From CADEED01 sp035502995 (GTDB taxonomy: Bacteria; Pseudomonadota; Gammaproteobacteria; Steroidobacterales; Steroidobacteraceae), in the NCBI GenBank assembly GCA_035502995.1, contig DATJTW010000116.1, positions 1-64,000 of the forward strand: a DNA stretch of 64,000 bases, read 5' to 3'. The first letter of the stretch is position 1, and every line of letters starts with the position of its first letter. Both the position numbers and the translations under genes were made by a program. Of this stretch, positions 1 through 8,458 are shown one piece after another. The notes below the pieces were generated by a model. It saw only the letters and a list, made by a program, of their open reading frames with translations, was not told where the DNA came from and did no database searches.

Positions 1-396
1 CCGCTCGACGACGCGTTCATGGGCGGCAACTGGACGTTCGAAGGCCGCCTGCGCTACTACACGCAGACCAAGGCCGACTTCTACCAGGACATCTTCCCGC
101 GCGCCGACTTCAGCAACTTCATGGCGCGCGACAAGGAGCTCGGCACGTACACCGCGTACACGCTGGGCCTGATCGCCACGTACGAGTTCAAGATCGAGCG
201 GTTCCCCTGGTTGTCGAAGGGCTCGGTCAACCTGCGCTACGACCACATGACCGTGAACTACGACGACTTCCGCGACGCGCGTTACAGCCTCGGCAGCTTC
301 GGCACGTTGCCCGACGATCCGTTCGATCCGGGCACCGAGCCGCTGTACAAGCTCGACGCGAACATCTACCAGTTCTACATCAGCGCGTTCTTCTGA
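1..396 (+). CDS. DUF3570 domain protein, C-terminal part
   Basis: Partial gene that enters from the left edge in frame 1 and ends at a TGA. The visible 131 residues read like the end of a DUF3570 protein. They include a KADFYQDIFPRAD-type strand and an MARDKEL motif, alternate in the manner of beta strands, and finish with aromatic residues (QFYISAFF) as in outer-membrane barrels. DUF3570 proteins commonly sit in operons with ApbE and DUF4266 proteins; an apbE gene lies nearby at 2941-3960 on the other strand. The molecular role of the family is not established. The start and any signal peptide are outside the window. Confidence 0.75.
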   Translation, partial: PLDDAFMGGNWTFEGRLRYYTQTKADFYQDIFPRADFSNFMARDKELGTYTAYTLGLIATYEFKIERFPWLSKGSVNLRYDHMTVNYDDFRDARYSLGSFGTLPDDPFDPGTEPLYKLDANIYQFYISAFF

Positions 397-413
397 GCGC
401 CGGGGGCGTTGCG

Positions 414-755
414 ATGAAGGTCATCGTCGACGCCTCGATCGTCACGCGCGAAGCCGGCGGCTTCGGCAACGTGTCCGGCTCCATCGAGCTCTCCGCCGAG
501 CCGCGCATCGGCGACACGATTTCCTTCAGCATCGAAAAAGCCGGCGTCGAGATGCCGCCCGGCTTCAACGGCCTCGTGCGCGTGCGCAACCGCGTGTTGA
601 CCGCGGGCGGCGACCCGCATGGCCCGCTGATCGAGCTGCACGACATCGAAGTCCAGACGATCGAGGATGCGCAGGCGTTGATCGCGTATCTCGAGCAGGC
701 GTTCGGGTTGTTTGCGAACGTCTACGACGAGAGCGACGACCAGGATCGCCGCTGA
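414..755 (+). CDS. conserved-looking hypothetical protein
   Basis: A 113-residue soluble protein starting 17 bases after the DUF3570 stop, so probably in the same operon. No signal peptide or membrane segment is visible. The N-terminal half alternates like beta strands (MKVIVDASI, GDTISFSI), and the last 40 residues look helical and end in an acidic tail (YDESDDQDRR). I do not recognise the family. It is convergent with the GH105 gene, with only 10 bases between the stops. High-GC overlapping frames exist here, but this frame continues the operon and keeps sensible composition. Confidence 0.6.
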   Translation: MKVIVDASIVTREAGGFGNVSGSIELSAEPRIGDTISFSIEKAGVEMPPGFNGLVRVRNRVLTAGGDPHGPLIELHDIEVQTIEDAQALIAYLEQAFGLFANVYDESDDQDRR

Positions 756-765
756 GTCGTACCAA

Positions 766-2166
766 CTACTCCAGCGCTTTCCCGAACTGCACGCCGCCAT
801 CGTGCATGCCGATATCCGGCTGCGCGCGCCGCAGCGCGATCATCTCCGCGCCCGCCAGGAACACCGGCCCGTAGCCGTGCGCCGCCAGCACGTGCACCGG
901 CCGGTACAGGTAGAACATCGGATCCCAGCCGACGCCGGTGCCGACGCACGTCCCCTCCACCTGCCCCTTCGCATTCACTTTCGTCGTCACCGCGTTCCAG
1001 CCCAGTGACACCACCGGCCCGTACGCCCGCGCATCCAGCCAGCCGCGGTTGATGCCGCGCGCCAGCGCGAACACGTACATCGCGCTCGCCGAGGTCTCTT
1101 CATACGACTCGCGACGATCCAGCAACTGGTGCCACAACCCCGCATGCCCCTGCGCCGCCGCGATGCCCGCCGCGTGCGCCTCGAACAGCGCCAGCACCTT
1201 CGCGCGCGCCGGATGATCCGCCGGCAGCACGTCGAGCAGCTCCACCATCGCCATCAGCGCCCAGCCGTTCGCACGCGCCCAGTGGAATGCCGGGTGCGGC
1301 TCCATGCCCTGAATCCACGCGTGCATGAACAACCCGCGCTCCTTCACGAACATGCGCTGCGCGAACTGCAGGATTTGCTTCGCGGCGTCGTCGTAGTAGC
1401 GCCGCTCGCCCGTCAGCTTGCCCATCTGCGCCAGGCACGGGACGCTCATGTACAGGTCGTCCAGCCACAACGAATTCGCCAGCGGCCGGTTGCGCGCCAG
1501 CGTGCCGTCGGCGAGTCGGAACTGCTGCGTCGACACCCAGCCCGCGTAGTTGTCGATCCACGGCCGGAGCTGGCCGTTGCTCAGGCCCGCGCGTTCGGCC
1601 TTCACCAGCGCCGCGCACATCGCACCGGCATCGTCGAGCGCCCGCGGCATGAGCACGCCGCGCAGCGCGAAACCGTTCTTGGCGGCGGGGAAGTTGTCGC
1701 GCGTCGTGCCCGCCGGCAGGTGCGCCTTCGCGTGTGCCGCCACCGTCGCGATCGCGGACACCCGCTCCTGCACGTAGTCGCGGAACCGCGCGTCCTGCGT
1801 AGTCTCCGCGGCGTTCAGTATGCCGGCGTACGTCACGCCCCATTCGTAGGTCGCGATCAACAGGTCCGTGCGCGCCAGCGCGACGTGCTCGGGCAGCTTC
1901 GCCAACGACGCCGGCTCGCCCGTGTCCGCGTCGATCACCTTCACCGGGCTCGCCTCGAGCAGATAGGCGTGCACGCGGTCGAGCACCTCGCGGATCTGCG
2001 CCTCCGTCGCCGGCTCGTACGGCGTCGGGTAGTTCACCTTGACGCGGCCCGAATACACGCCGGGATCGGTCTGCGGCGTGGCGGTGTGGACCTGCGGCGT
2101 GGATTGCGCCAGCGCGATCATCGGCACGAGGCCGCCCAGGAAGGAAAGGCCAGCGATACGTTTCAT
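766..2166 (-). CDS. glycoside hydrolase family 105 (unsaturated rhamnogalacturonyl hydrolase-like)
   Basis: A 466-residue protein with a Sec signal peptide (about residues 1-20, ending ALA-QS), so probably periplasmic. The (alpha/alpha)6-barrel signatures of GH105/YteR-type enzymes are present: SLWLDDLYM around residues 232-240, carrying the likely catalytic Asp, then HWARANGWALMAM and a YEETSASAMYVFAL segment. Family members remove unsaturated uronic residues from oligosaccharides released by pectin or ulvan lyases; the substrate here is not visible. The ATG overlaps the TGA of the upstream ATPase gene by 4 bases, implying translational coupling. A longer open frame extends upstream, but the signal peptide fixes this start. 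Confidence 0.85.
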   Translation of the reverse strand: MKRIAGLSFLGGLVPMIALAQSTPQVHTATPQTDPGVYSGRVKVNYPTPYEPATEAQIREVLDRVHAYLLEASPVKVIDADTGEPASLAKLPEHVALARTDLLIATYEWGVTYAGILNAAETTQDARFRDYVQERVSAIATVAAHAKAHLPAGTTRDNFPAAKNGFALRGVLMPRALDDAGAMCAALVKAERAGLSNGQLRPWIDNYAGWVSTQQFRLADGTLARNRPLANSLWLDDLYMSVPCLAQMGKLTGERRYYDDAAKQILQFAQRMFVKERGLFMHAWIQGMEPHPAFHWARANGWALMAMVELLDVLPADHPARAKVLALFEAHAAGIAAAQGHAGLWHQLLDRRESYEETSASAMYVFALARGINRGWLDARAYGPVVSLGWNAVTTKVNAKGQVEGTCVGTGVGWDPMFYLYRPVHVLAAHGYGPVFLAGAEMIALRRAQPDIGMHDGGVQFGKALE

Positions 2167-2936
2167 TCGTCTCCCCCGTCTGTATTCAGCAAGATCCTCA
2201 TCTGACCCTGCGGATCGCTGAGGAATCTCCTGGCGACCACGTAGTGTTCCGTGTCCTCGTACCGCACCCGCTCGAAGCCGCGCTTCCCGATCTGGTAGAT
2301 CCAGGCGTCCGGATACGCCATCAGGATCGGCGAGTGCGTCGCGATGATGAACTGTGATTTCAGCGCCACCAACTCGTGCATCCGCACCAGCATCGCCATC
2401 TGTCGCGTCGGCGACAACGCTGCCTCGGGCTCGTCGAGCACGTAGAACCCGTGGCCACCAAACCGATGATTCATCAATGCGAAGAACGACTCGCCGTGCG
2501 ATTGCTCGTGAAGCGAGCGGTAGCCGTAGGAGTTGATGATCGGCGGAGCGGGAGATGGCTCCGCGTCCAGGTTCTCGATCTCGGTCGCGACGTTGAAGAA
2601 ACTTTCGGCGCGCAGGAAAAACCCGTCGCGCGCCCGCACCAGGCTCTTCACGAGCGTCAGGCATTCGTGCAGCGGGGAATGCGAACGCCGTGTGTGGAAC
2701 CGGAAGTTCTTCGTGCCCCCTTCCGGGTTGAACCCCGCCGCGATGGCGACCGCCTCGAGCAGGGTGGACTTGCCGCTGCCGTTCTCGCCGACGATGAACG
2801 TGACGTGCGGATGCAGCTCCAGCGAGTGCAGCTGCCGCAGCGCGGGCAGTGCATACGGAAACACGTCGAACGACGGCACCTTCTCGCGCTTGAGCTTGAG
2901 CGCGAGCACGTAGTGTTCGGCGTCCAACGATCGCAA
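2163..2936 (-). CDS. AAA family ATPase, SMC/RecF-like
   Basis: About 257 residues with ABC-type ATPase elements in order: Walker A GENGSGKST (about 50-58), a signature-like EQSHGES (about 144-150), Walker B FYVLDEPEAALS (about 164-175) and the switch His in IIATHSPI (about 197-204). This compact single-domain family is common in bacteria and its function is unknown; it has no export signal or long coiled coil. No ATG lies between the apbE stop and the conserved start region, so I chose TTG at 2936; a GTG at 2909 is the alternative. The 3' end overlaps the GH105 start by ATGA, and the 5' end is 4 bases after the apbE stop. Confidence 0.8.
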   Translation of the reverse strand: MRSLDAEHYVLALKLKREKVPSFDVFPYALPALRQLHSLELHPHVTFIVGENGSGKSTLLEAVAIAAGFNPEGGTKNFRFHTRRSHSPLHECLTLVKSLVRARDGFFLRAESFFNVATEIENLDAEPSPAPPIINSYGYRSLHEQSHGESFFALMNHRFGGHGFYVLDEPEAALSPTRQMAMLVRMHELVALKSQFIIATHSPILMAYPDAWIYQIGKRGFERVRYEDTEHYVVARRFLSDPQGQMRILLNTDGGDE

Positions 2937-2940
2937 ATGG

Positions 2941-3960
2941 CTAGCCGGCCGGGCCGGGCTCCGGCTCGGGCGGCGCCAGGTTCTTCGAGTAATACACCTT
3001 GCCATCCGGCGCCACGGCCACCGCGTCGACATCCGGCAACGTGTCGATGAACTCGATGCCTTCCTCCGGCCCCATGATGAACACGCTCTTCGTCAGCGCA
3101 TCCGTGCGCGTCGCGTTGTTGCTGATGATCGTCACGCTGCGGCACTTGCGCGCCGAGTCACCGGTCTTGGGATCGATGATGTGGTGGAACCGCTTGCCGT
3201 CTTCGTCGAAGTAGCGCTCGTAGTCGCCCGACGTCGAGAACGCGGCATCCGACAGCGGCAGCTTGAGGAACGTCTTGCCCTCGTGATCCGGATCGCGCAC
3301 GCCGACCACCCACGGCCGGCCGAACCGGTCGCCGATGATCCGCGTGTCGCCGCCGGCGTTGACCATCGCGCGCGTGATGCCCTGCTTCTGCAGGATCTCG
3401 ATGCCTTTGTCGACGGAGTAGCCCTTGGCGATACCGCCGAGATCGATGCGCATGCCCGGCCGCGTGAAATGGACGGTCAGCTTCTTCTTGTCCAGGATCA
3501 TGTGCCGCCAGTTGATGCCGGGCAGCGCCTTGTCGATGGCCTTCTGGTCCGGGTGCACGCCCTTCTTGAAATCGTAGAGATAACCGACGCTGGCGTACGT
3601 GATGTCGAACGCGCCGTGCGTGAGCTCGGAATACTTCACCGACTCCTCGAGCAGCCAGAAGAGCTCGGCGCTGATCGTCACGGGATGTTTGGCCGCCTCG
3701 CGGTTGACCTTGGAGATCTCCGTGTCTTCCTTCCACGTGCTCATCAGACGATCGATGCGATGCATGTCGTCGAATACCGACGCAATGGCCGCCTCGCCGG
3801 CGGCGCGGTCCTCGCTCCACAGCTCGACGGCGCAGCGCGTGCCCATGATCGCCTGGGTTTGGCTGATCCACTCGGCGCGCGCGACGCCGGTGGTGAGGCC
3901 GACGGCAAACAAGAGGCGGAACCCGATTGCGCGGCAGCGGTCGAATCTGCATGTTTCCAT
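2941..3960 (-). CDS. apbE: FAD:protein FMN transferase
   Basis: A 339-residue ApbE-family flavin transferase, which attaches FMN covalently to Ser/Thr residues of exported redox proteins. The start METCRF gives a hydrophobic signal peptide ending near ARA (about residue 29). Family motifs are clear: DLGGIAKGY (about 173-181), NAGGD (about 201-205), STSGDYERY (about 242-250), HHIIDPKTG (about 259-267) and TDALTK (about 286-291), the metal and FAD site. No lipobox Cys is present, so it is probably soluble in the periplasm. It is the first gene of a tight minus-strand operon with the ATPase and GH105 genes. No obvious flavinylation substrate is encoded beside it; the DUF3570 gene at the left edge is a frequent partner elsewhere. 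Confidence 0.93.
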   Translation of the reverse strand: METCRFDRCRAIGFRLLFAVGLTTGVARAEWISQTQAIMGTRCAVELWSEDRAAGEAAIASVFDDMHRIDRLMSTWKEDTEISKVNREAAKHPVTISAELFWLLEESVKYSELTHGAFDITYASVGYLYDFKKGVHPDQKAIDKALPGINWRHMILDKKKLTVHFTRPGMRIDLGGIAKGYSVDKGIEILQKQGITRAMVNAGGDTRIIGDRFGRPWVVGVRDPDHEGKTFLKLPLSDAAFSTSGDYERYFDEDGKRFHHIIDPKTGDSARKCRSVTIISNNATRTDALTKSVFIMGPEEGIEFIDTLPDVDAVAVAPDGKVYYSKNLAPPEPEPGPAG

Positions 3961-4044
3961 GTCGGCGATTATGCGCCTTGGTTTAAGCTCTGACCTCACG
4001 ATCACCTTTCACTGACGACCATTCACTCACGACTAGGAGTCGCG

Positions 4045-4857
4045 ATGAAAAAACTGCTCCTCACAATCTTCCTCGTCACCGCCGGCGCCAGCGCCGCCCC
4101 CGCGTTCGCCAGCGCGCGCGAAGAGGCCCGCCTCATCGAAGCCTCGGGCGTGCTCGAAGAGCTCGGCGCGCAGCGTGACACGGCGATCCCCGATCGCCTC
4201 ATGCAGCGCGCGTACGGCATCGCCGTGATCCCGAACGTCGTGAAGGTCGGCGCCGTGGTCGGCGGCCGGCGCGGCAGCGGCGCGATGGTCGTGCGCGACG
4301 AGAACGGCCGCTTCTCGGATCCCATCATGATCAGCATCACCGGCGGCAGCGTCGGCTGGCAGCTCGGCGTGCAGTCCACGGATCTCGTGCTCGTGTTCAC
4401 CACGAAGCGCGGCATCGAAGGCATCGCCGACGGCAAGCTCACGCTGGGCGGCGACGCGTCGGTCGCGGCGGGCCCGGTCGGTCGCTCCGCGTCGGCGGGA
4501 ACCGATCAGGACTTCAAGGCCGAGGTGTACTCGTACTCGCGCAACAAGGGATTGTTCGCCGGCCTCTCGATCGACGGCAGCGTGATCGCCATCGACAGCC
4601 GTTCGAACAACCGGCTGTACGGCCAGAGCGCGTCGGCTTCGGACATCATCGCGCGGCGCGTGAACACGAACGTCGATGCAGCGAAGCGCTTCGAGCGCGC
4701 GGTCGCACAGAGCACGGCGACGAGTTATGCGCCGAGCGCGGCCACGTCGTCGGCGACGGCATCGCCGGTGTCGAGCGAGCCGGCGGCGGCGCCGCAGGCG
4801 GGAGCGACGGCGTTTCCGCTGGAAGACTCCGCGCCGGGATCGGAGCCACCCAAGTAG
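4045..4857 (+). CDS. SYLF domain (YSC84-like) lipid-binding protein
   Basis: A 270-residue exported protein with a signal peptide (residues 1 to about 23, ending AFASA), followed by a SYLF/YSC84 domain with an AYGIAVIPNVVKVG start and glycine-rich segments (GGRRGSGAMVV, GGSVGWQLGVQSTDLVLVF, GPVGRSASAGTD). The C-terminal 60 residues are Ala/Ser/Pro rich and probably disordered. SYLF domains bind phosphoinositides in eukaryotes; the bacterial role is unclear and often assumed to be envelope related. AGGAG about 6 bases before the ATG supports the start. It is divergent from apbE. The gene is followed at once by the first composite inverted repeat (4867-4997). Confidence 0.85.
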   Translation: MKKLLLTIFLVTAGASAAPAFASAREEARLIEASGVLEELGAQRDTAIPDRLMQRAYGIAVIPNVVKVGAVVGGRRGSGAMVVRDENGRFSDPIMISITGGSVGWQLGVQSTDLVLVFTTKRGIEGIADGKLTLGGDASVAAGPVGRSASAGTDQDFKAEVYSYSRNKGLFAGLSIDGSVIAIDSRSNNRLYGQSASASDIIARRVNTNVDAAKRFERAVAQSTATSYAPSAATSSATASPVSSEPAAAPQAGATAFPLEDSAPGSEPPK

Positions 4858-4866
4858 CGGGCTAAT

Positions 4867-4997
4867 GGGGACATTCCTGATTTGCTAGGAAAAGGGGACA
4901 GGCCTGGAAGGCCAGTCCCCTTTTCCGCTTCAGCGGGGCCCGAATTTCACCGCAAGCGCAGGCCGCCTCGCAGCGTCCGCAAATCAGGAATGTCCCC
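4867..4997. repeat. composite GGGGAC inverted-repeat element, copy 1
   Basis: A perfect 19-base inverted repeat forms the outer arms: GGGGACATTCCTGATTTGC at 4867-4885 and its exact complement at 4979-4997. Inside the left half is a hairpin at 4888-4926 whose arms begin GGAAAAGGGGAC and end GTCCCCTTTTCC, with one A-A mismatch and a GGCCT/AGGCC inner stem. The element begins 9 bases after the SYLF stop. The inner hairpin with a T run could also terminate transcription. The same two-layer plan recurs at 55030-55122 and, less intact, at 51277-51364 and 45654-45695. Confidence 0.85.
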
Positions 4998-5046
4998 GCC
5001 TTAACATAATCGATTCATATATATACGCAGAAACCACGGGGGCTGA

Positions 5047-5757
5047 ATGCGCGAGCAATTCGTCGAGTATCGGGATGGAGATGCGCTGCTCGAGGGCTTC
5101 CTCTGCTTCGACGAATCGCAGCCCGGACCCCGCCCGACCGTCCTGCTCAACCACGCGTACGGCGGCCGCGACGAGTTCGTGATCCGCAAGGCGCGCCGAC
5201 TCGCCTGGTCCGGCTACGCCTGCTTCGCACTCGACAACTACGGCAAGGGCATTCGCGGCAACACGCCTGCCGAGTCCACGGCGTTGATGATGCCGTTCAT
5301 GAACGACCGCGCCGCCTTGCGCCGCCGCCTGCTCGCCGGTTTGTCCGCCGTGAAGTCGTTGCCGATCGTCGACGCGCGGCGCATCGCGGTGCTCGGATTC
5401 TGTTTCGGCGGTCTGTGCGCGCTCGACTTCGCGCGCGCCGATGCGGACGTCCGCGGCGTCGTGAGTTTCCACGGACTCCTCAAGACCTCGCCGATCACGG
5501 AACCGAAGATCCGCGCCCGGGTACTCATGCTGCATGGCTACGACGATCCGCTGGCACCGCCCGAGGACGTGCTCGCCGTGGCGAAGGAGTTCAGCGCCGC
5601 CGGCGCCGACTGGCAGCTGCACGCGTACGGCAACACGGTGCACGCGTTCACGAATCCGAAGGCCAACGATCGCGCCGCCGGCAAGCAGTACGACGAAGCC
5701 GCCGACCGGCGTTCATGGCACGCGCTCGAGGAATTCCTCGGCGAAGTCCTCAAATAG
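5047..5757 (+). CDS. dienelactone hydrolase family protein
   Basis: A 236-residue cytoplasmic alpha/beta hydrolase. The nucleophile elbow is GFCFGG with Cys119, followed by Asp166/Asp167 in HGYDDP and His199 in VHAFT, giving the Cys-Asp-His triad typical of dienelactone hydrolases. The length matches the family. Substrates could be dienelactones or other small esters; no aromatic-degradation genes are adjacent, so the pathway is open. A G-rich stretch lies just before the ATG. The upstream 5001-5026 stretch is strikingly AT-rich (TTAACA... TATATATA) and may hold the promoter, though the hexamer spacing is poor. Confidence 0.9.
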   Translation: MREQFVEYRDGDALLEGFLCFDESQPGPRPTVLLNHAYGGRDEFVIRKARRLAWSGYACFALDNYGKGIRGNTPAESTALMMPFMNDRAALRRRLLAGLSAVKSLPIVDARRIAVLGFCFGGLCALDFARADADVRGVVSFHGLLKTSPITEPKIRARVLMLHGYDDPLAPPEDVLAVAKEFSAAGADWQLHAYGNTVHAFTNPKANDRAAGKQYDEAADRRSWHALEEFLGEVLK

Positions 5758-5811
5758 CGGCGGTTTCGGGCGATGCGTGTTAGCGTCTCGCCATCTCAGG
5801 GAGCGGTCAGC

Positions 5812-6522
5812 ATGAAGAAGATCCCGGTCATCATCCTCGTCGTCCTCGGGCTGGTGTTCTCCGCGTACGCGGAGGCCGCGAAACCGAAACGCCGCTCGCG
5901 CAATGCCAACCGCGTGGGGCCGTATGCCGGCGCGTTGCTGAGCTGGAGCAGCTATTCCGGCGATCAGAGCGACGCCGAAGACAGCCTCGCGAGCTCGTTC
6001 GACGGCCTGCCGACCACCAACCTGACCACCGGTACCAAGGACAGCGACATCGGCTACCAGGCCGCGTTCGGTTACCGCTTCAACCGTTACGTCGCCGCGG
6101 AATTCGAGCTCGTGCAGTTCGGCGAGCTGAGCTCGCATGCCAGCGCGGACGTCGATCTGCTGGATGGCAACGGCCCAGTGCCGGTTACATTGCGTTACAA
6201 CTTCCACGTCGGCGGGCCGCAGCTGTCGGCGCTGGGCATCCTGCCGGTCAACGACAAGTTCGAGTTCTTCGCGAAGGCCGGCGTGTTGTTCGCGTCGTCG
6301 GAGCGCGAGTTCACGTCGCGCGTGGATGGTCAGAGCGGCGGCGTCGGCAGCGCGAAGGGCGATTCCACCGAGGTGGTGCTCGGCGTCGGGTTCGCGTGGC
6401 ACATCAACCAGATGTATTCGGTCCGCGCGCAGTACGAGCGGCTGAGCGATGTCGGCGATCCGGACAAGTCGGGCACCGAAGATCTGAACGCCGCGTCGCT
6501 GGGCCTGATCGTCCGGTTCTGA
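5812..6522 (+). CDS. outer membrane beta-barrel protein
   Basis: A 236-residue protein with a signal peptide (MKKIPV... to about residue 22, ending AEA) and an 8-strand OmpA/OmpW-like barrel pattern: alternating strands such as GPYAGALLSW, AAEFELVQFGEL, FEFFAKAGVLFAS and MYSVRAQYERL. It ends with LGLIVRF, a terminal Phe suited to BAM assembly. I chose the ATG at 5812 because it starts the signal peptide; an in-frame upstream ATG at 5773 would place 13 polar residues before it. The ligand is unknown. It ends at a strong symmetrical hairpin. Confidence 0.85.
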   Translation: MKKIPVIILVVLGLVFSAYAEAAKPKRRSRNANRVGPYAGALLSWSSYSGDQSDAEDSLASSFDGLPTTNLTTGTKDSDIGYQAAFGYRFNRYVAAEFELVQFGELSSHASADVDLLDGNGPVPVTLRYNFHVGGPQLSALGILPVNDKFEFFAKAGVLFASSEREFTSRVDGQSGGVGSAKGDSTEVVLGVGFAWHINQMYSVRAQYERLSDVGDPDKSGTEDLNAASLGLIVRF

Positions 6523-6525
6523 CGA

Positions 6526-6568
6526 TTGGGGATCGGCCCCAAACGGCCGTTTGGGGCCAATCCCCAAT
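6526..6568. terminator. bidirectional hairpin terminator
   Basis: A perfect 24-base palindrome GGCCCCAAACGG/CCGTTTGGGGCC at 6535-6558 is extended by ATTGGGGAT and ATCCCCAAT arms with one mismatch. It sits between the convergent barrel and acetyltransferase genes, where it could stop transcription from both sides. It lacks a long T run, so efficiency is uncertain. Confidence 0.6.
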
Positions 6569-6581
6569 CATCCCCAATGCG

Positions 6582-7037
6582 TCACAGCGGCTTCGTGAAG
6601 TAGACGACTCGCTCCGTCTCGCGAAACCCCAGCGCCACGTGCGCGCGCTGACTCGCCTCGTTGTCCAGCAGCGCATCCGACGCCAGCTCCCGGCAGCCGC
6701 GCGCCCGCGCCCAGTCGCCGATCGCCGCATACAGCGCCCGCGCGACGCCACGCCGCCGCCACGGCGGCGACACGTACACACCCTCGACGAACCCCACCGG
6801 CGACGTCTCCGTGCCGTTCACGTAGTCGCCGCGGATCGATCCCTCGATGAACCCGATCGGCACGCGCAGTTCGTCGTACATCATCAGCTGCAGGAACCGC
6901 TCCGGCTGCGCCAGCGAGATCGCCATGTAGCCGCGATGGTCGTCCGCATCCGCGTCCGGCCACAGCGCCATCCGGAATTCCAGCCACCCGGGCTGTTCGA
7001 GCGAGGCGCACCGTTCGATGAAGGTCTTCACGTTCAT
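6582..7037 (-). CDS. GNAT acetyltransferase, aminoglycoside 6'-N-acetyltransferase-like
   Basis: A 151-residue GNAT protein. Beyond the acetyl-CoA loop (RRRGVAR about 92-98), it carries the segments DYVNGTETSPVGFVEGVYV, CRELASDALLDN and ALGFRETERVVYF, close in wording to chromosomal AAC(6') enzymes as I remember them. Such enzymes acetylate the 6'-amino group of kanamycin-type aminoglycosides. I infer aminoglycoside or related aminoglycan acetylation, but many such intrinsic genes have another natural substrate. The start MNVKTF is preferred over the longer open frame. It is divergent from the small zinc-ribbon-like gene and convergent with the barrel gene. Confidence 0.8.
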   Translation of the reverse strand: MNVKTFIERCASLEQPGWLEFRMALWPDADADDHRGYMAISLAQPERFLQLMMYDELRVPIGFIEGSIRGDYVNGTETSPVGFVEGVYVSPPWRRRGVARALYAAIGDWARARGCRELASDALLDNEASQRAHVALGFRETERVVYFTKPL

Positions 7038-7112
7038 GACACGGAGTCTACAGGCCGCACCCCCACCCGCTACTGAATGGACGCCGCCGCCGACGGGGAA
7101 AACAATGCCCGC

Positions 7113-7367
7113 ATGCCGCCACTCCCCGCCAGCTCCATCGACAAACTCTCCGACCACTCCGGCACTTACGTCATCTGCGTGAAGTGCCGTCAATGCCAGC
7201 ACGAGCGCGAGATGGCGCCGCGCTCGCTGGCTAACATCCTCGGCTGGAACGTCACGCTGAAGCAGGCCTGCACTCGCCTGCGCTGCTCGAAATGCCAGGC
7301 GCGGCGGTTCGACGTGGAGATCGCGTTCAACCGCAAGCCGCGCGGCTGGAAGGCCAATCCGTCCTGA
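7113..7367 (+). CDS. small protein with paired Cys motifs (zinc-ribbon-like)
   Basis: An 84-residue protein with CVKCRQC near residue 23 and CSKC near residue 59, spacing consistent with a zinc ribbon, and a basic C-terminus (NRKPRGWKANPS). No export signal is visible. The ATG at 7113 is preferred; an in-frame ATG at 7077 overlaps the likely promoter region of the divergent acetyltransferase. The family is not recognised, and a role as a small nucleic-acid-binding or structural protein is only a guess. Confidence 0.6.
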   Translation: MPPLPASSIDKLSDHSGTYVICVKCRQCQHEREMAPRSLANILGWNVTLKQACTRLRCSKCQARRFDVEIAFNRKPRGWKANPS

Positions 7368-7381
7368 TCAGGCCGTCCCGC

Positions 7382-8458
7382 TCAGGCCGCGGCCTTCTCG
7401 CGCGCCCGCGTGCGCGCGCGGTGCGCGAAGTCGAGGATCGGCTTCTCGAACAGTTGGTAGGACGCCAGCGCCGCGACGATCGACACCACCACCAGCGCGC
7501 CGACGAACACGACCGCGGCCCAGGGCTGGGCCACCTCGCGCAAAACCCCGCCCAACAGCTTCGCCGCCGGCGGCAACACGATGAACTGCACGAGATACAG
7601 CGAGTACGACGCATCGCCTAACAACTTCGAGAACGCGCGCAGCGCGCCGCCCGCGATCGCCGGCGCATGCAGCGCGCCCTGCACCAGCAGCACCAGCGGC
7701 AGCGCCCACCACAACGCGCGGTTCTCCTCGCTGCCCAGCAACCCCAGCGTACCGAACGCCACCGCGCCGACCGCCATCAACACCAGCGAGGCCCGCGGGC
7801 CCTGCCGTACGCGGCCGGTCGTGAACAGGAACCCCAGCATCACGCCGTACAGGAACTCGATGAGGATCGGGTTCGTGTAGAACGCGCCGGCGCCGGCCAG
7901 GTGCAGCAGCGAGCCCACGAACGGCAGTCCCGCCAGCGCGAACGCGATGAACTGGATGCGCCGGAACCGCGGCAGGAACAGCGCGATCGTCACCACCAGG
8001 TAGAAGAACATCTCGTAGTTCAACGTCCATCCCGGGATCACCGGCGGCCAGAACCGCCCCTCGACCGTGGGATGCGGCCACGCGACGAAGAAGTACGACG
8101 CGACGAAATGCCAGGGATCGCGACTGGCGCTGTTCATCAGCGACGGCGCGAACAGCACGATCGCGAGCACGAACGTCGTCACCAGCCAGTACAGCGGCAC
8201 GATGCGCAGGATGCGTTTCCACGCGAAGCGCGCCGGCGACTCGTCGCGCGCGATCGCCGTCACCCACATGATGAAGCCGCTGATGATGAAGAACAGGTCG
8301 ACGCCCGCCGCGCCCAGCGAACGATGCGCGACCTCGATGCCGAAGTACGTCTGCAGCAGCCCCAGCGCGTGGAAGATCACGACGCCGAGCGCCGCCAGCG
8401 CGCGCAGGTGCTGGATGGATTCGATGGTGCGCGGGGCTGGCGCGCCGGCGGCCATCAT
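7382..8458 (-). CDS. membrane acyltransferase family 3 (OafA/YrhL type)
   Basis: A 358-residue polytopic inner-membrane protein with about ten hydrophobic helices. The Acyl_transf_3 start is visible (ESIQHLRALAALGVVIFHAL; R20 and H27 are the conserved positions), then FFIISGFIMWV in the second helix region. Members transfer acetyl or other acyl groups to sugars of O-antigen, exopolysaccharide or peptidoglycan. The acceptor here is unknown. Its ATG overlaps the TGA of the upstream secreted-protein gene. A longer open frame upstream is a shadow of that gene. Confidence 0.88.
   Translation of the reverse strand: MMAAGAPAPRTIESIQHLRALAALGVVIFHALGLLQTYFGIEVAHRSLGAAGVDLFFIISGFIMWVTAIARDESPARFAWKRILRIVPLYWLVTTFVLAIVLFAPSLMNSASRDPWHFVASYFFVAWPHPTVEGRFWPPVIPGWTLNYEMFFYLVVTIALFLPRFRRIQFIAFALAGLPFVGSLLHLAGAGAFYTNPILIEFLYGVMLGFLFTTGRVRQGPRASLVLMAVGAVAFGTLGLLGSEENRALWWALPLVLLVQGALHAPAIAGGALRAFSKLLGDASYSLYLVQFIVLPPAAKLLGGVLREVAQPWAAVVFVGALVVVSIVAALASYQLFEKPILDFAHRARTRAREKAAA

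Noticed and set aside
5001..5026. AT-rich stretch as a sigma-70 promoter
   Set aside because: TTAACA and TATATA hexamers are present, but their spacing is 11-13 bases, too short to call a promoter.
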